Origin: Flavobacterium sp. K5-23
GTDB taxonomy: Bacteria > Bacteroidota > Bacteroidia > Flavobacteriales > Flavobacteriaceae
Assembly (NCBI RefSeq): GCF_023278045.1
Contig: NZ_CP056783.1
Location: 1,178,001-1,242,000, forward strand
Length of the DNA stretch: 64,000 bases
Direction: 5' to 3'
The notes under the pieces were generated by a model. It was given only the letters and a program-made list of their open reading frames with translations, was not told the DNA's origin and ran no database searches. This document shows positions 35,388 through 43,875 of this stretch, piece after piece. Position 1 is the stretch's first letter. Each line of letters begins with the position of its first letter. The position numbers and the translations under genes are program-made.

Positions 35388-36842
35388 TTATTTTGCTGTT
35401 TGTATAGTGATAGGTAAGCTGTATAATACTCTTACAGATTTATTGCCAACAGTACCTGGGATCCATTTAGGGGATAGTTTTAAAACGCGAACTGCTTCTT
35501 CTCCCGTGCCATAACCAATGTCTCTAAGGACTTTAAATTCAGAAAGGGCGCCGTCTTTTTCGACTATAAAGGTTAGGTACACTTTTCCTTTTAAATTGGG
35601 TGATGATGGAGCTTTGTAATTTTTAGCCACGAAGTCGTAGAATTTGTCCATTCCACCGGGGAAAGTTGGTTTTTCAGTAACCGCTGCGGTATTGTGAATT
35701 GTGTTTTTCTTAACCTTTATTGTGGTTATGGCTCTAACACTTATCTCAGCATATTTTGGTCCTACCGCATTTTTTTGATCTTCAAGTTGCCTGCTGGTTT
35801 CTTGAGGGTTATTTGGTGCAGGAGGTGGAGGTGGAGGAGGAGGAGGGACGTTTTTCTTTTCTTCACTTGTAAGTTCACTGAATTTTTTATCTGCAATAAT
35901 ATTTCCTTTATCATCCTTAATTAGAAAGGTTGTGTTTTCGAAATACTTCTCCATTCCTGTAATTGTAGTTTCTGCTGTCTTTTCTTTCTCTACAGTTTTT
36001 GAGCAAGAAAAGAGTAAAATGCCTGAAAATAAAGGCAGTAATACTAATTTCTTTAGTATTGCTCTAGATGCCGAAGTGGTTTTTGTCATCATAATTAATC
36101 TTTTTTTAGTTATTGAATAGTTTAAATTACTGGCCAAGTAATAGTTTGAGTTCACGTTTGCCACTGATAATAATAAATTCTGGTAAAACGGAACATTGTT
36201 ATAGGATTTCACAACCTTTTCATCTGCAAGGAATTCGTGGTTGAGTTGTATTGCTTTTTTGTATAATATAAAGATAGGGTTGAACCAAAACAACACCTTT
36301 AGAGTTTCGATAAACAAGATATCCAATGTGTGTTTTTGGGTTACATGAATTAATTCATGGGTATACAATTCCGCTTCAATTTTTCTGTTACGGTAATCAG
36401 TTTCATTAATGAATATCGTATTCAAAAAAGTATGGGGCAAAATTTTCTCTTTTACTAAAACTAATTTGGAGTTTTTATATTCAACAACAGGATTTGATTT
36501 TATTCTGGATGTTAGTTTCCAGATGTTTCTTCCAAACCGGATAGTTAAAGCCAAGGTTACAATGCTATAAAGACTCCAAAGAGTTATTAGCCAATAATCA
36601 GTCGATTCTTCTATGATTGTTGTTGTGGCTTCTCCAGGTAATATTGTTGTATTCCCTAATAAAGGGTTTAGCGATTCCTGAATTATCTCAATAGTTATAA
36701 ATGGAATGCTGAATGAAAAAACGATGCAAAACAAAAGGTAAAACCGATTGAATTGATGCATTTTTTCTTTTTCCAATACTACATGATATACCGCTAATAG
36801 TATAGTTAAGGAAAGTGTCGATTTAATAAGAAAGTCTATCAT
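35388..36842 (-). CDS. M56 (BlaR1-like) membrane metallopeptidase with TonB-like C-terminus
   Basis: A 484-residue protein. Three helices in residues 5-105 precede the zinc-peptidase motif HELIH (162-166), and a fourth helix follows near residue 272 (LVLLPLFSGILLFSC). The periplasmic part contains a run of eight prolines and ends in a TonB-type C-terminal domain (AEKPTFPGGMDKFYDF ... GKVYLTFIVEKDG). In BlaR1 the sensor is a penicillin-binding domain, so signal here must be something else. Its start overlaps the stop of the BlaI-type repressor gene by 4 bp, forming a standard sensor-protease/repressor pair. Confidence 0.92.
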   Translation of the reverse strand: MIDFLIKSTLSLTILLAVYHVVLEKEKMHQFNRFYLLFCIVFSFSIPFITIEIIQESLNPLLGNTTILPGEATTTIIEESTDYWLITLWSLYSIVTLALTIRFGRNIWKLTSRIKSNPVVEYKNSKLVLVKEKILPHTFLNTIFINETDYRNRKIEAELYTHELIHVTQKHTLDILFIETLKVLFWFNPIFILYKKAIQLNHEFLADEKVVKSYNNVPFYQNLLLSVANVNSNYYLASNLNYSITKKRLIMMTKTTSASRAILKKLVLLPLFSGILLFSCSKTVEKEKTAETTITGMEKYFENTTFLIKDDKGNIIADKKFSELTSEEKKNVPPPPPPPPPAPNNPQETSRQLEDQKNAVGPKYAEISVRAITTIKVKKNTIHNTAAVTEKPTFPGGMDKFYDFVAKNYKAPSSPNLKGKVYLTFIVEKDGALSEFKVLRDIGYGTGEEAVRVLKLSPKWIPGTVGNKSVRVLYSLPITIQTAK

Positions 36843-37213
36843 TTTTTCTTTTTTTGGATTTCATCGTCTATTATTTTTCTAAGGTCTTCTAATTCCTTGG
36901 CCGAAAGATTAGTTTCGGTAGTAAAGAAAGAAGCAAATTGTGAAGCTGAATTATTGAAAAAATTACTAATTAATCCGTTGACATGCTTCGAGAAATAGTC
37001 TGTTTTTTTTACCAATGGATAATATTCACGTGAATTTCCAAATTCATTGTAAGCAACAAACTGCTTGTCTATCATTCTTTTTAATAATGTTGCGACAGTA
37101 GTTGTTTTTGGCTTTGGGTCTGAATAAGCTTCTAGTAAATCTTTCATAAAGGCCTTTTCAAGTTTCCAAAGGTGTTCCATTAACTGTTCTTCGGAGTTAG
37201 TGAGTTGTTGCAT
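36839..37213 (-). CDS. BlaI/MecI/CopY family transcriptional repressor
   Basis: A 124-residue winged-helix repressor. It opens MQQLTNSEEQLMEHLWKLEKAFMKDLLEAYSDPKPKTTTVATLLKRM, the DNA-binding domain of the BlaI family, and ends in the dimerisation region with LSAKELEDLRKIIDDEIQ. Such repressors are cleaved or released when the neighbouring M56 protease senses a signal. The ATG at 37213 is chosen; a longer reading begins at 37252 but would overlap the upstream lipoprotein gene and adds residues atypical of the family. Confidence 0.93.
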   Translation of the reverse strand: MQQLTNSEEQLMEHLWKLEKAFMKDLLEAYSDPKPKTTTVATLLKRMIDKQFVAYNEFGNSREYYPLVKKTDYFSKHVNGLISNFFNNSASQFASFFTTETNLSAKELEDLRKIIDDEIQKKKK

Positions 37214-37229
37214 CTTTTTATGTGTTATG

Positions 37230-37670
37230 TTAATTCCCATTTGTTTTGTCAATTTCAGAGATCAATTCGCCATTATCATAATTGCGCATCTTTGTTATTT
37301 TCCCTTTTTCATTGTAATAATTCCATTTCCCTGTGTAAAACCAATGTGCATATTTAGCACTAGTATCTAGTTTTGTTTTTCCTCTAGATTGTATTTTTCC
37401 GTTTTTATGATAGAATTTTGTTCTGCAATTGTTCTGCGTGTATTTTTCTTTTTTAATAATTTTCCCGTCTAAATAATAACGCCATTTTTTAATTGGGTCA
37501 TCTTTATAATACTTTCCAATTGATTTATAATTGGCACTGTCTATGGAGTATTTTTCTATCCAAAGCCCTTCTCTTTTTTTAGCGATGGTTTGATTAATGG
37601 GTTTGCTCTTGCAAGAAAACAGTATTAATATTCCTAGTAATGAAATAATTGTATAGCGCATATAATTCAT
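37230..37670 (-). CDS. MORN/YwqK-like repeat lipoprotein
   Basis: A 146-residue lipoprotein: signal peptide and lipobox LFSC near residue 20, then MORN/YwqK-like repeats. Examples are GKYYKDDPIKKWRYYLDGKI, KFYHKNGKIQSRGKTK and GKWNYYNEKGKI. The repeat unit is common in flavobacterial surface proteins and binding proteins; the toxin-antitoxin label sometimes attached to YwqK proteins is not supported here. It lies 16 bp upstream of the BlaI gene on the same strand and may be co-regulated with it. Confidence 0.7.
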   Translation of the reverse strand: MNYMRYTIISLLGILILFSCKSKPINQTIAKKREGLWIEKYSIDSANYKSIGKYYKDDPIKKWRYYLDGKIIKKEKYTQNNCRTKFYHKNGKIQSRGKTKLDTSAKYAHWFYTGKWNYYNEKGKITKMRNYDNGELISEIDKTNGN

Positions 37671-37770
37671 TTGTTCTACAAGAATAGATGTTGCTCTACA
37701 AATGTAGAGATAATATTGATATGCGCAAGAATTTTATTAATTAATTTATAAACATTTCATTTTTAGGCAT

Positions 37771-37811
37771 AAAACAGGGACGCCAACTTATAAAGCTGGC
37801 GTCCCTGTTTT
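37771..37811. terminator. rho-independent terminator
   Basis: A perfect 15-bp stem AAAACAGGGACGCCA / TGGCGTCCCTGTTTT with an 11-nt loop follows the amine oxidase gene (minus strand), 24 bp beyond its stop. Confidence 0.9.
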
Positions 37812-37835
37812 GTTTTGATATTTTTAAATAATTAT

Positions 37836-39398
37836 TTAAGTGATGTTTACGGTCATTTTTTCGCCTGTTATGAATTCGAGAGCCCAGTCTGATGAGTTAA
37901 TGGCTCCTTCTATAAAACCGGTATAGTCTGAATACGCTTCACCTATGATGTGAACATTTTTCTTGCCTTCATTCAATGAAAAGCCTTTGAATTTTTCCTG
38001 GACTTCCCATGATTTCACACCCGGTCTCCAGCAATGGTTTCCTGCGCCGTAAGGTGTACAAGACCAATCGCGTATTCCGTAAGAAACTATAGATGCAAAG
38101 ATGTCTACCTTGATTTCGTTTAGAGTCATATTAGAATATAACATTAAAGCCTCCTTTGTTAATTTCAATCCTTTTTTAGACATGGCTTCATTCCCTTGAA
38201 GAGAACGATATACTTCTTTAGAAAGGAAATTAGCAAACTGTGATTTGATCTCGTCGTTATTGTTGATTTCGGCACGATCGTGTTTTTCCTTGTCTTCAAT
38301 AAAATAATTCCAAAATTCAGTTGCAGGACGATCGGTATACAAAAGAATCATTCCGTAACCATCAGTGTCATTCGTTTTGGGACGCCTAAAGTAGTGAATC
38401 TCTCTTGTAGGCATTCTGTTGGCCCTTGCTTGTGGCGATTGCTCATAGCCCCACCAAGGTTTGTCTAATACAAAAAAGATTTTGGTCATTGCAAAACCGT
38501 TTACGGTATCCAATAACTTGCCAATGTCTTTAGGTAGAGAAGCTGTTAATTTTTTTAGCGGATGCTGTGGCATAGCTAATAGCAAATGATCAGCCGTTGT
38601 GTTGATGATTTGCTCATTCTTTAAGTAATCAATAGACACTAAGTCATTATCGTCTTTAAATGAAATAATTTTTGCGTCATTAATCAAGGTAACGTTTGGT
38701 CTTTCATTCAGTTTTTTCAACATTTGAATGGTGATTTCTTCGGTTCCTTTTTTGATGGTTGCCAATATTTGCCCCTCTGATTTAAAAGCTCTCAACCACC
38801 AGATTGCCCATTCGATAGCATTTAGATTATCAGGAATCATGTGGTAAAAAGTTCCGTTATCACGTATTTTCATTAAGGCTTGGTGAGTCAATATTCCGTC
38901 TTCACTCAGCGCATTCCAGAATCCAATATTCCACATTGGCACACCATTTAAGGTTGCTTCTTTACGCATAAGGCGAAAGTCATCTTCCGTAAGGCTATCA
39001 ATCCATTTTTGACAACGGTAGTCCATTGGATCGGTCGGGTTTTTTCCCATCATCAGTAAAACGCCTCGGCGCAATAAAGACAGGGAATCCAGATTTTGTT
39101 CCTGTAGCGGTAAGTCGTATTGTGGAAATCGTGATGGATTTGCTTTAGGTCCCGTAAATGGAAGCATTTCAATCTTTAAGTCGGCTATTAGTTTTCCAAA
39201 TTTGGGTTGGAGTTGTGTTTCAAATCGCATCGGTCCCCATTCGGTTACAAAGCCATTCATTATGGTGGTTTCCATTCGGCCACCCCATCGGTCTGGAGAA
39301 GCTTCAATTAAGGTAACATTATACCCTCTTTCACTAAATTGTAATGCACTGTATAGTCCCGAAAAACCGCCACCTGCGATTAGAATATTCTTTTTCAT
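37836..39398 (-). CDS. FAD-dependent amine oxidase (L-amino acid oxidase-like)
   Basis: A 520-residue flavoenzyme. The FAD-binding motif GGGFSGLYSALQFSERG (residues 8-24) is followed by the acidic strand end VTLIEA and the GGR motif at 38-40 (WGGRMET). The stretch TEWGPMRFETQLQP resembles the substrate-domain opening of bacterial tryptophan/amino acid oxidases such as VioA or RebO. The C-terminal FAD motif is VHIIGEAYSDYTGFIEGAINSS. The amine substrate is unknown, and no pigment genes are adjacent. No signal peptide is seen; the first residues belong to the dinucleotide fold. Confidence 0.8.
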   Translation of the reverse strand: MKKNILIAGGGFSGLYSALQFSERGYNVTLIEASPDRWGGRMETTIMNGFVTEWGPMRFETQLQPKFGKLIADLKIEMLPFTGPKANPSRFPQYDLPLQEQNLDSLSLLRRGVLLMMGKNPTDPMDYRCQKWIDSLTEDDFRLMRKEATLNGVPMWNIGFWNALSEDGILTHQALMKIRDNGTFYHMIPDNLNAIEWAIWWLRAFKSEGQILATIKKGTEEITIQMLKKLNERPNVTLINDAKIISFKDDNDLVSIDYLKNEQIINTTADHLLLAMPQHPLKKLTASLPKDIGKLLDTVNGFAMTKIFFVLDKPWWGYEQSPQARANRMPTREIHYFRRPKTNDTDGYGMILLYTDRPATEFWNYFIEDKEKHDRAEINNNDEIKSQFANFLSKEVYRSLQGNEAMSKKGLKLTKEALMLYSNMTLNEIKVDIFASIVSYGIRDWSCTPYGAGNHCWRPGVKSWEVQEKFKGFSLNEGKKNVHIIGEAYSDYTGFIEGAINSSDWALEFITGEKMTVNIT

Positions 39399-39443
39399 TT
39401 TTGCTTTTTTCTTTCAGGGCGCAAACTTACAAAAAGCAAAAAA

Positions 39444-39467
39444 AATCCGCTCATGATGGAGCGGATT
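39444..39467 (-). terminator. terminator of the M20 dipeptidase gene
   Basis: A nine-bp stem AATCCGCTC / GAGCGGATT with an A-rich left flank (T-rich on the minus strand) lies 92 bp beyond the dipeptidase stop. Confidence 0.8.
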
Positions 39468-39558
39468 ATTAAGGATAACGTAGTTTATTTAGTTTTTTTA
39501 TCTAAAATAAATGCTATAGATAAAAATAAAACTAGGTTTATGAGTTTTCGTAGAAATA

Positions 39559-40947
39559 TTATTTATTCAATTCCACAAAATATTTATAAAACAATGGAAT
39601 TGTTTCTATTCCTTTCAAGTAATTGAAAATTCCGAAGTGTTCGTTTGGTGAGTGAATGGCATCACTGTCCAATCCAAATCCCATTAATATCGTTTTACTT
39701 TTTAATTCTTTTTCGAATAAGGCAACAATTGGAATACTTCCTCCAGAACGAACAGGAATAGCAGGGACGCCAAAAGTTTCAGTGTAGGCCATATTTGCCG
39801 CTTTGTAACCAATGCTGTCAATAGGAGTCACATAACCTTGTCCGCCATGATGCGGTTTTACTTTTACTGTAACGCCAGCAGGGGCGATGCTTTCAAAATG
39901 CTTAGTGAATAATTCGGTAATTTGTTCCCAGTCTTGGTTTGGGACTAAACGCATCGAGATTTTGGCAAAAGCCTGGCTCGCAATAACTGTTTTTGCACCT
40001 TCACCTATATATCCACCCCAAATTCCATTGACGTCTAGCGTTGGACGGATGGAATTTCTTTCATTAGTTGTATATCCTTTTTCGCCATGAATGTCGGTAA
40101 GGTCTAGTGCTTTTTTATATTTTTCCAGATTGAAAGGCGCTTTGGCCATTTCTGCTCTTTCTTCCAGCGATAATTCTTCTACATTATCATAGAAACCTGG
40201 AATGGTAATGTGATTGTTTTCGTCATGAAGCGAAGCAATCATTTTTGCTAAAATATTTATAGGATTTGCAACTGCTCCTCCATATAATCCTGAATGTAAA
40301 TCGCGATTAGGACCTGTAACTTCCACTTCCACGTAACTTAAACCACGCAATCCAGTTGTGATAGATGGCTGTTGATTAGAAATCATTCCTGTATCGGAAA
40401 TTAAAATCACATCATTTTTTAATTTCTCGTGATTGTTTTCGACAAAAGTTTTAAGATTTACACTTCCAACTTCTTCTTCACCTTCAATCATGAATTTCAC
40501 GTTACAAGGCAAGTTGTTGTTTTGAATCATGTATTCAAAAGCTTTTACGTGCATGTACATTTGGCCTTTGTCATCACATGCGCCACGAGCAAAAATTGCG
40601 CCTTCGGGATGAATTTCAGTAGTTTTAATAACTGGTTCGAATGGAGGAGAGGTCCAAAGTTCGATAGGATCAGCCGGTTGAACATCGTAATGTCCATAAA
40701 CAAGGATAGTAGGCAAAGACGGATCAATCATTTTTTCACCGTAAACAATAGGATAACCTGCGGTTTCACAAATTTCTACACTATCGCAACCTGCTTTTTC
40801 CAAGCTTACTTTTACTGCTTCGGCAGTGTCGATAACATCTTGAGAGTAAGCTGTGTCAGCGCTCACAGATGGTATTTTTAATAAATCAATTAATTCTTTG
40901 ATAAAACGTTCTTTGTTTTCCTGAACGTAAGATTTTATATTGTCCAT
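39559..40947 (-). CDS. M20 family dipeptidase
   Basis: A 462-residue zinc peptidase of the M20/M25/M40 family, close in form to cytosolic non-specific dipeptidases (CNDP-like). Metal ligands lie in LVYGHYDVQPAD (about residues 85-96), the bridging GACDDKGQ (near 128) and MIEGEEEVGSV (near 157). A dimerisation domain is inserted in the middle (LRGLSYVEVEVTGPNRDLHSG). There is no signal peptide, so it should act on dipeptides in the cytoplasm. It is monocistronic, with its own terminator. Confidence 0.9.
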   Translation of the reverse strand: MDNIKSYVQENKERFIKELIDLLKIPSVSADTAYSQDVIDTAEAVKVSLEKAGCDSVEICETAGYPIVYGEKMIDPSLPTILVYGHYDVQPADPIELWTSPPFEPVIKTTEIHPEGAIFARGACDDKGQMYMHVKAFEYMIQNNNLPCNVKFMIEGEEEVGSVNLKTFVENNHEKLKNDVILISDTGMISNQQPSITTGLRGLSYVEVEVTGPNRDLHSGLYGGAVANPINILAKMIASLHDENNHITIPGFYDNVEELSLEERAEMAKAPFNLEKYKKALDLTDIHGEKGYTTNERNSIRPTLDVNGIWGGYIGEGAKTVIASQAFAKISMRLVPNQDWEQITELFTKHFESIAPAGVTVKVKPHHGGQGYVTPIDSIGYKAANMAYTETFGVPAIPVRSGGSIPIVALFEKELKSKTILMGFGLDSDAIHSPNEHFGIFNYLKGIETIPLFYKYFVELNK

Positions 40948-41015
40948 ATTTTAGTTGTGTTTTTACTAGTTCAAAATTACAAAAAAAAGAGTTTAAAATT
41001 TTTTTCGAAAATGCT

Positions 41016-41044
41016 TTGAAATATAGAACTAATGATTATATTTG
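41016..41044 (+). promoter_or_regulatory. promoter of tRNA-Leu
   Basis: TTG at 41016-41018 and TATATTTG at 41037-41044 are 18 bp apart, matching the flavobacterial consensus. The tRNA begins at 41060, leaving a short leader. Confidence 0.65.
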
Positions 41045-41059
41045 CACCCACAATTGCAC

Positions 41060-41141
41060 GCGGATATGGTGAAATTGGTAGACATGCCAGACTTAGGATC
41101 TGGTGCCGCAAGGCGTGTAGGTTCGAGTCCTATTATCCGCA
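41060..41141 (+). tRNA. tRNA-Leu (anticodon UAG)
   Basis: The acceptor arms GCGGATA (41060-41066) and TATCCGC (41134-41140) pair, with A73 at 41141. The anticodon stem CCAGA/TCTGG encloses loop CTTAGGA, giving anticodon TAG (Leu, CUA codon). A variable arm and GTTCGAGTCC T-arm are present. CCA is not encoded. The 3' part is the integration site of the element that follows; integration has rebuilt an intact gene at this end. An 11-bp terminator stem follows. Confidence 0.95.
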
Positions 41142-41142
41142 C
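41111..41142. repeat. attL: 32-bp direct repeat in the tRNA-Leu 3' end
   Basis: Thirty-two bases from AGGCGTGTAG to TTATCCGCAC are identical to 46697-46728. They cover the tRNA T arm and acceptor 3' strand. With a tyrosine integrase gene near the other copy, this marks the left end of an integrated element. Confidence 0.92.
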
Positions 41143-41146
41143 TTTT

Positions 41147-41182
41147 AAAACGCAAACCCTTTATTTATAGGTGTTTGCGTTT
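41147..41182 (+). terminator. terminator after tRNA-Leu
   Basis: An 11-bp stem AAAACGCAAAC / GTTTGCGTTTT followed by T-rich sequence. It lies inside the element and replaces the displaced chromosomal tRNA terminator at 46735-46765. Confidence 0.8.
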
Positions 41183-41193
41183 TTTGTTTTTAG

Positions 41194-41217
41194 AACTTGC
41201 CCAACCATTGCCCAACC
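41194..41217. promoter_or_regulatory. candidate left integrase arm site (TTGCCCAACC twice)
   Basis: A 24-bp block holding two copies of TTGCCCAACC in direct repeat. The identical block recurs at 46527-46550 near the other end. Paired, same-orientation blocks flanking att cores are what arm-type sites of tyrosine integrases look like. Confidence 0.6.
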
Positions 41218-41465
41218 ATTTCAAAAACTCCCTTTTTTTTTAGTATAAATCAGTTAACTGAATTAATTAAAATATTAATTGATTAAATTTATATTGTGTC
41301 TTTTGAATGGGTTTGAAAAAAACTGATTAATCAAACATTAAAAAAGTATTTAATATTAATGTTTTCAGTCGTTTAATAGATAGTTAGATAATTAAAAAAG
41401 ATTAATTAATTAATTATTCCTGTATGATTTGTCTATTTCGCTCTACTTTAGACTAAAATTAATTA

Positions 41466-41760
41466 TTACACGCGCGTCAGATAGGGATATAATCAATACA
41501 ATTCAATTAATTGATTCTATGCACGTGTAACGTATAGGCAAATAATCAAAAAAGTATTCATTAATAATTCTACGCGCGCGTATTGTATGGATTTTATAGT
41601 TGAGTCAGATAGTCGGATATGAGTATCAATGTTAAAAGTTATGTTTAAACTTAAAGATTAAAAAAGATTATTAATGATTCTTTACACGCGTAAGAGATAG
41701 GGAAATATTTAATATAATTCAATTAATTCTATCGTTCGCGCGTGTCAGATAGTACGATAT
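41466..41760. repeat. array of five degenerate CG-rich repeats
   Basis: Cores ACGCGCGT (41470), GCACGTGT (41521), ACGCGCGCGT (41572), ACACGCGT (41684) and TTCGCGCGTGT (41735) stand out in AT-rich DNA. Each is followed by a GATAG-like or GTATGG-like word, and GTCAGATAG occurs at 41604 and 41744 with matching flanks. The word ATTCAATTAATT recurs between units (41501 and 41719). Spacings are about 51, 51, 112 and 51 bp. The pattern suggests protein-binding sites rather than a CRISPR. Confidence 0.6.
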
Positions 41761-41911
41761 TTTTAATAAATGTCTTTTTTCTTTTTATTGACCGAAAGTC
41801 TTTCTTTTTTATTGATTTAAAGTCTTAGTTCTTTGTAATAAAATCCTTTACAAACAGACTTTCAAACAAGGTGCGCGGTTAGATAAGTACCTTGATAGGA
41901 TTAAAATATAA

Positions 41912-41941
41912 AAAAAGAGCAACTGTTTAGGATGCTCTTTT
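41912..41941 (-). terminator. terminator of the element operon
   Basis: AAAAAGAGCA and TGCTCTTTT pair across an 11-nt loop about 100 bp beyond the replication-protein stop on the minus strand. Confidence 0.75.
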
Positions 41942-42042
41942 AGGGGGTTAGTTGTTTTAGGTGGTATTTTAATTTCCTATGGCTCAAAATAACATTATTA
42001 AAATCATTAGTACAATACCCACTTTTAGTGATATTTAGAATA

Positions 42043-43398
42043 TTATAAACCTAAATAAGATAATAAATTAACCTGTTGGGGTTGGTAAATCCTGTTTTGT
42101 TTATTGTTTTGGTTGCTCTTAATGGTTCTAATGTTGTGTGCAATCTCTTTTATTTGCGTTTCAAAATCTGACTCAAACCATTGTTTAGTTAGATACGTTC
42201 TTTTGATTTGCTCGAATACTTTACGGTCTGTTTTGTAATAGTATTTTAAACCTGTATGACTTAATAAAATACTACTATCTTTTTGCATTGAAATATTAAA
42301 ACCAGTTACCTGACAAAGTATGTTTTTTGTTTCAATAGTTTCTCTTTTTAAGGTGTCCGATTCGTCCGTTTTATTTGAATTTATTTCGATATTATCATTT
42401 GTTAAGACTACGTGTTTTGACAATATAATTAAAGGGTCATTTTGCGTAGTATTGGTATTTAGAAAATCAATCTTTTTACTCATAATTTCGGACGTTTGAA
42501 ATTGTATTTTTTGTGAGGTTGTTGAGGTTAATTTTCTGAGGTTGTTTCTATGGTAATTAAAGAGGTCGTTTGTTTTATTATTTAATAGTTCAATCCAATA
42601 AAGGGGGTTTTTATAGTTCGATAAACTTCGAGTTTTTGATTGTATTGTGTTGTCATAAAAAAGTATATTGTTGAACTCATTTAAAACCTCATCTTTGAAA
42701 TTATGCAAACCGTAATTTGCTAAATCCTGTAAATTATAAATCCCGCGTTCGTTTAGTTTTTGCATTTTAGTGTACTTAATCTCAAACCGTAATATTTCGG
42801 TGTCAATCTCGAACCCTTTTGACTTGTAATGTAGTGCCTTATTGTATATTTTTATAATATATTGAGAGTGTTGCACCTGTTTATATTTGCCCTCATCTGA
42901 ATTTTTTTGATATTCAAAAGGTTTTGTTTTGTGTAGAAAACAATAGTCTAAAAATTGGTTTGTTGGTATAGGTGGGATTATGTTAACGCCTATCTCTAAA
43001 CACTTCAAAATACAATGTTCGGGTGTTATATTGAATTTCTGTTTTAAGTCTTTCAAAACGCCTAAAAACGCGTCAGAATTGAAGTCGTTGTAATTGTGTG
43101 CGCCATTGTTCCAGTACTTGTGTAGACTGCCTGAGAGGGTTGTTAATCCGTTATCGTAAATCCTAAACTCTAAACTGTTATAGAACGCGTTTTTATAGGG
43201 CGTTATAGTTTGTCCTGTGCGGTTTGTGGTCTTAATTTCGCCAGTAGATAAATTGATATTGTCAAAAAATTCTAATAGGGGATTCGCCTCTAAAGTAGAG
43301 GTTTGGAAATCCTTAATTATTATTTTTATAAAGTCAATCAATTGATTATCTTTGTTTAGGTTTTTTACAATGCCTGTTGAAAACTGAACTTTGAACAA
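42043..43398 (-). CDS. putative replication initiation protein (G2P/Phage-X-like)
   Basis: A 451-residue protein. Residues 76-106 (LEFRIYDNGLTTLSGSLHKYWNNG...NYNDF) and about 180-208 (IIKIYNKALHY ... TEILRFEIKYTKM) have the form of gene II/X-type phage and plasmid replication proteins, which nick and rejoin DNA in rolling-circle replication. A canonical HUH motif was not pinned down, so the catalytic role is inferred. It ends a three-gene minus-strand operon and faces the repeat-rich non-coding region, as expected for a replicon. The C-terminal third is Asn/Lys-rich and unassigned. Confidence 0.6.
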   Translation of the reverse strand: MFKVQFSTGIVKNLNKDNQLIDFIKIIIKDFQTSTLEANPLLEFFDNINLSTGEIKTTNRTGQTITPYKNAFYNSLEFRIYDNGLTTLSGSLHKYWNNGAHNYNDFNSDAFLGVLKDLKQKFNITPEHCILKCLEIGVNIIPPIPTNQFLDYCFLHKTKPFEYQKNSDEGKYKQVQHSQYIIKIYNKALHYKSKGFEIDTEILRFEIKYTKMQKLNERGIYNLQDLANYGLHNFKDEVLNEFNNILFYDNTIQSKTRSLSNYKNPLYWIELLNNKTNDLFNYHRNNLRKLTSTTSQKIQFQTSEIMSKKIDFLNTNTTQNDPLIILSKHVVLTNDNIEINSNKTDESDTLKRETIETKNILCQVTGFNISMQKDSSILLSHTGLKYYYKTDRKVFEQIKRTYLTKQWFESDFETQIKEIAHNIRTIKSNQNNKQNRIYQPQQVNLLSYLGL

Positions 43399-43448
43399 AT
43401 ATTAAGGGGACTTGAACAATCCCCTTTTTTTATGCCTTTTAGTTTGTT

Positions 43449-43871
43449 TTAATAGGTGCAAATGATGTTTTGAAGTAAGACGTTGTTGTGAGGGTAAAAG
43501 TCCCTGTAAACGTCTATAAGTAACGTTTGTTCGTCTTTATAGAATGTAAAAACGAGTAGGGTCTTTTTAGTGGTTAGTGATTTATTCAATCTTAACCAAT
43601 CCCCATAAAAAACGCCCTCTTTTGTAGTTGTTCTCAATCCTGTAATCATTGCGCATTTGCTCCAGTTGGTAGTATTGCGAAGTCTTAAATAGTCGGATAT
43701 ATTCGAGGCGTTGGATTTGCCTTGAAATTGTTCGATTCTGAGAATGTCTGTTAATAGATTTACATTGCCCTCTGAGGTTGAGAGCTCGTAAACGGTATAA
43801 CTTTTTAATTCGTTTGTTACTTTGTAAGTGTGTCGAATGTAGTCGGGTGTGAAATTGCCTGTTGAGTTCAT
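43449..43871 (-). CDS. unknown element protein
   Basis: A 140-residue protein of mixed alpha/beta character: MNSTGNFTPDYIRHTYK, LRIEQFQGKSNASNISDYLRLRNTTN, LLVFTFYKDEQTLLIDVYRDFYP. I do not recognise a family. No membrane or export signal is seen. Position (4 bp after the HTH gene and 50 bp before the replication gene, same strand) suggests a role in replication, immunity or copy control of the element. Confidence 0.6.
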   Translation of the reverse strand: MNSTGNFTPDYIRHTYKVTNELKSYTVYELSTSEGNVNLLTDILRIEQFQGKSNASNISDYLRLRNTTNWSKCAMITGLRTTTKEGVFYGDWLRLNKSLTTKKTLLVFTFYKDEQTLLIDVYRDFYPHNNVLLQNIICTY

Positions 43872-43875
43872 AAGT

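Larger units (their letters stand above)
41143..42042. other. non-coding left end of the element; origin-like region
   Basis: About 900 bp without a credible gene. It holds, in order, the tRNA terminator, an arm-site block, an AT-rich stretch (41220-41450) rich in TTAATTAA-like words, five CG-rich repeats (41466-41760), and a GAAAGTCTTTC-type dyad region (41790-41870). A terminator hairpin follows at 41912-41941. AT-rich DNA beside iterated sites next to a replication gene suggests an origin or a packaging/nicking region. Confidence 0.5.

Noticed and set aside
35820..35850. A G-rich tract on the plus strand as a regulatory quadruplex.
   Set aside because: It is the antisense of the proline codon run of the M56 protein; coding constraint explains it.
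37230..37670. An antitoxin of a toxin-antitoxin pair, as YwqK-type proteins are often named.
   Set aside because: It is an exported lipoprotein with MORN-like repeats and has no toxin neighbour; the BlaI gene beside it belongs to the M56 pair.
41466..41760. The repeat array could be read as a CRISPR.
   Set aside because: Units are degenerate, short and unevenly spaced, spacers are AT-rich and share words, and no cas gene is present.
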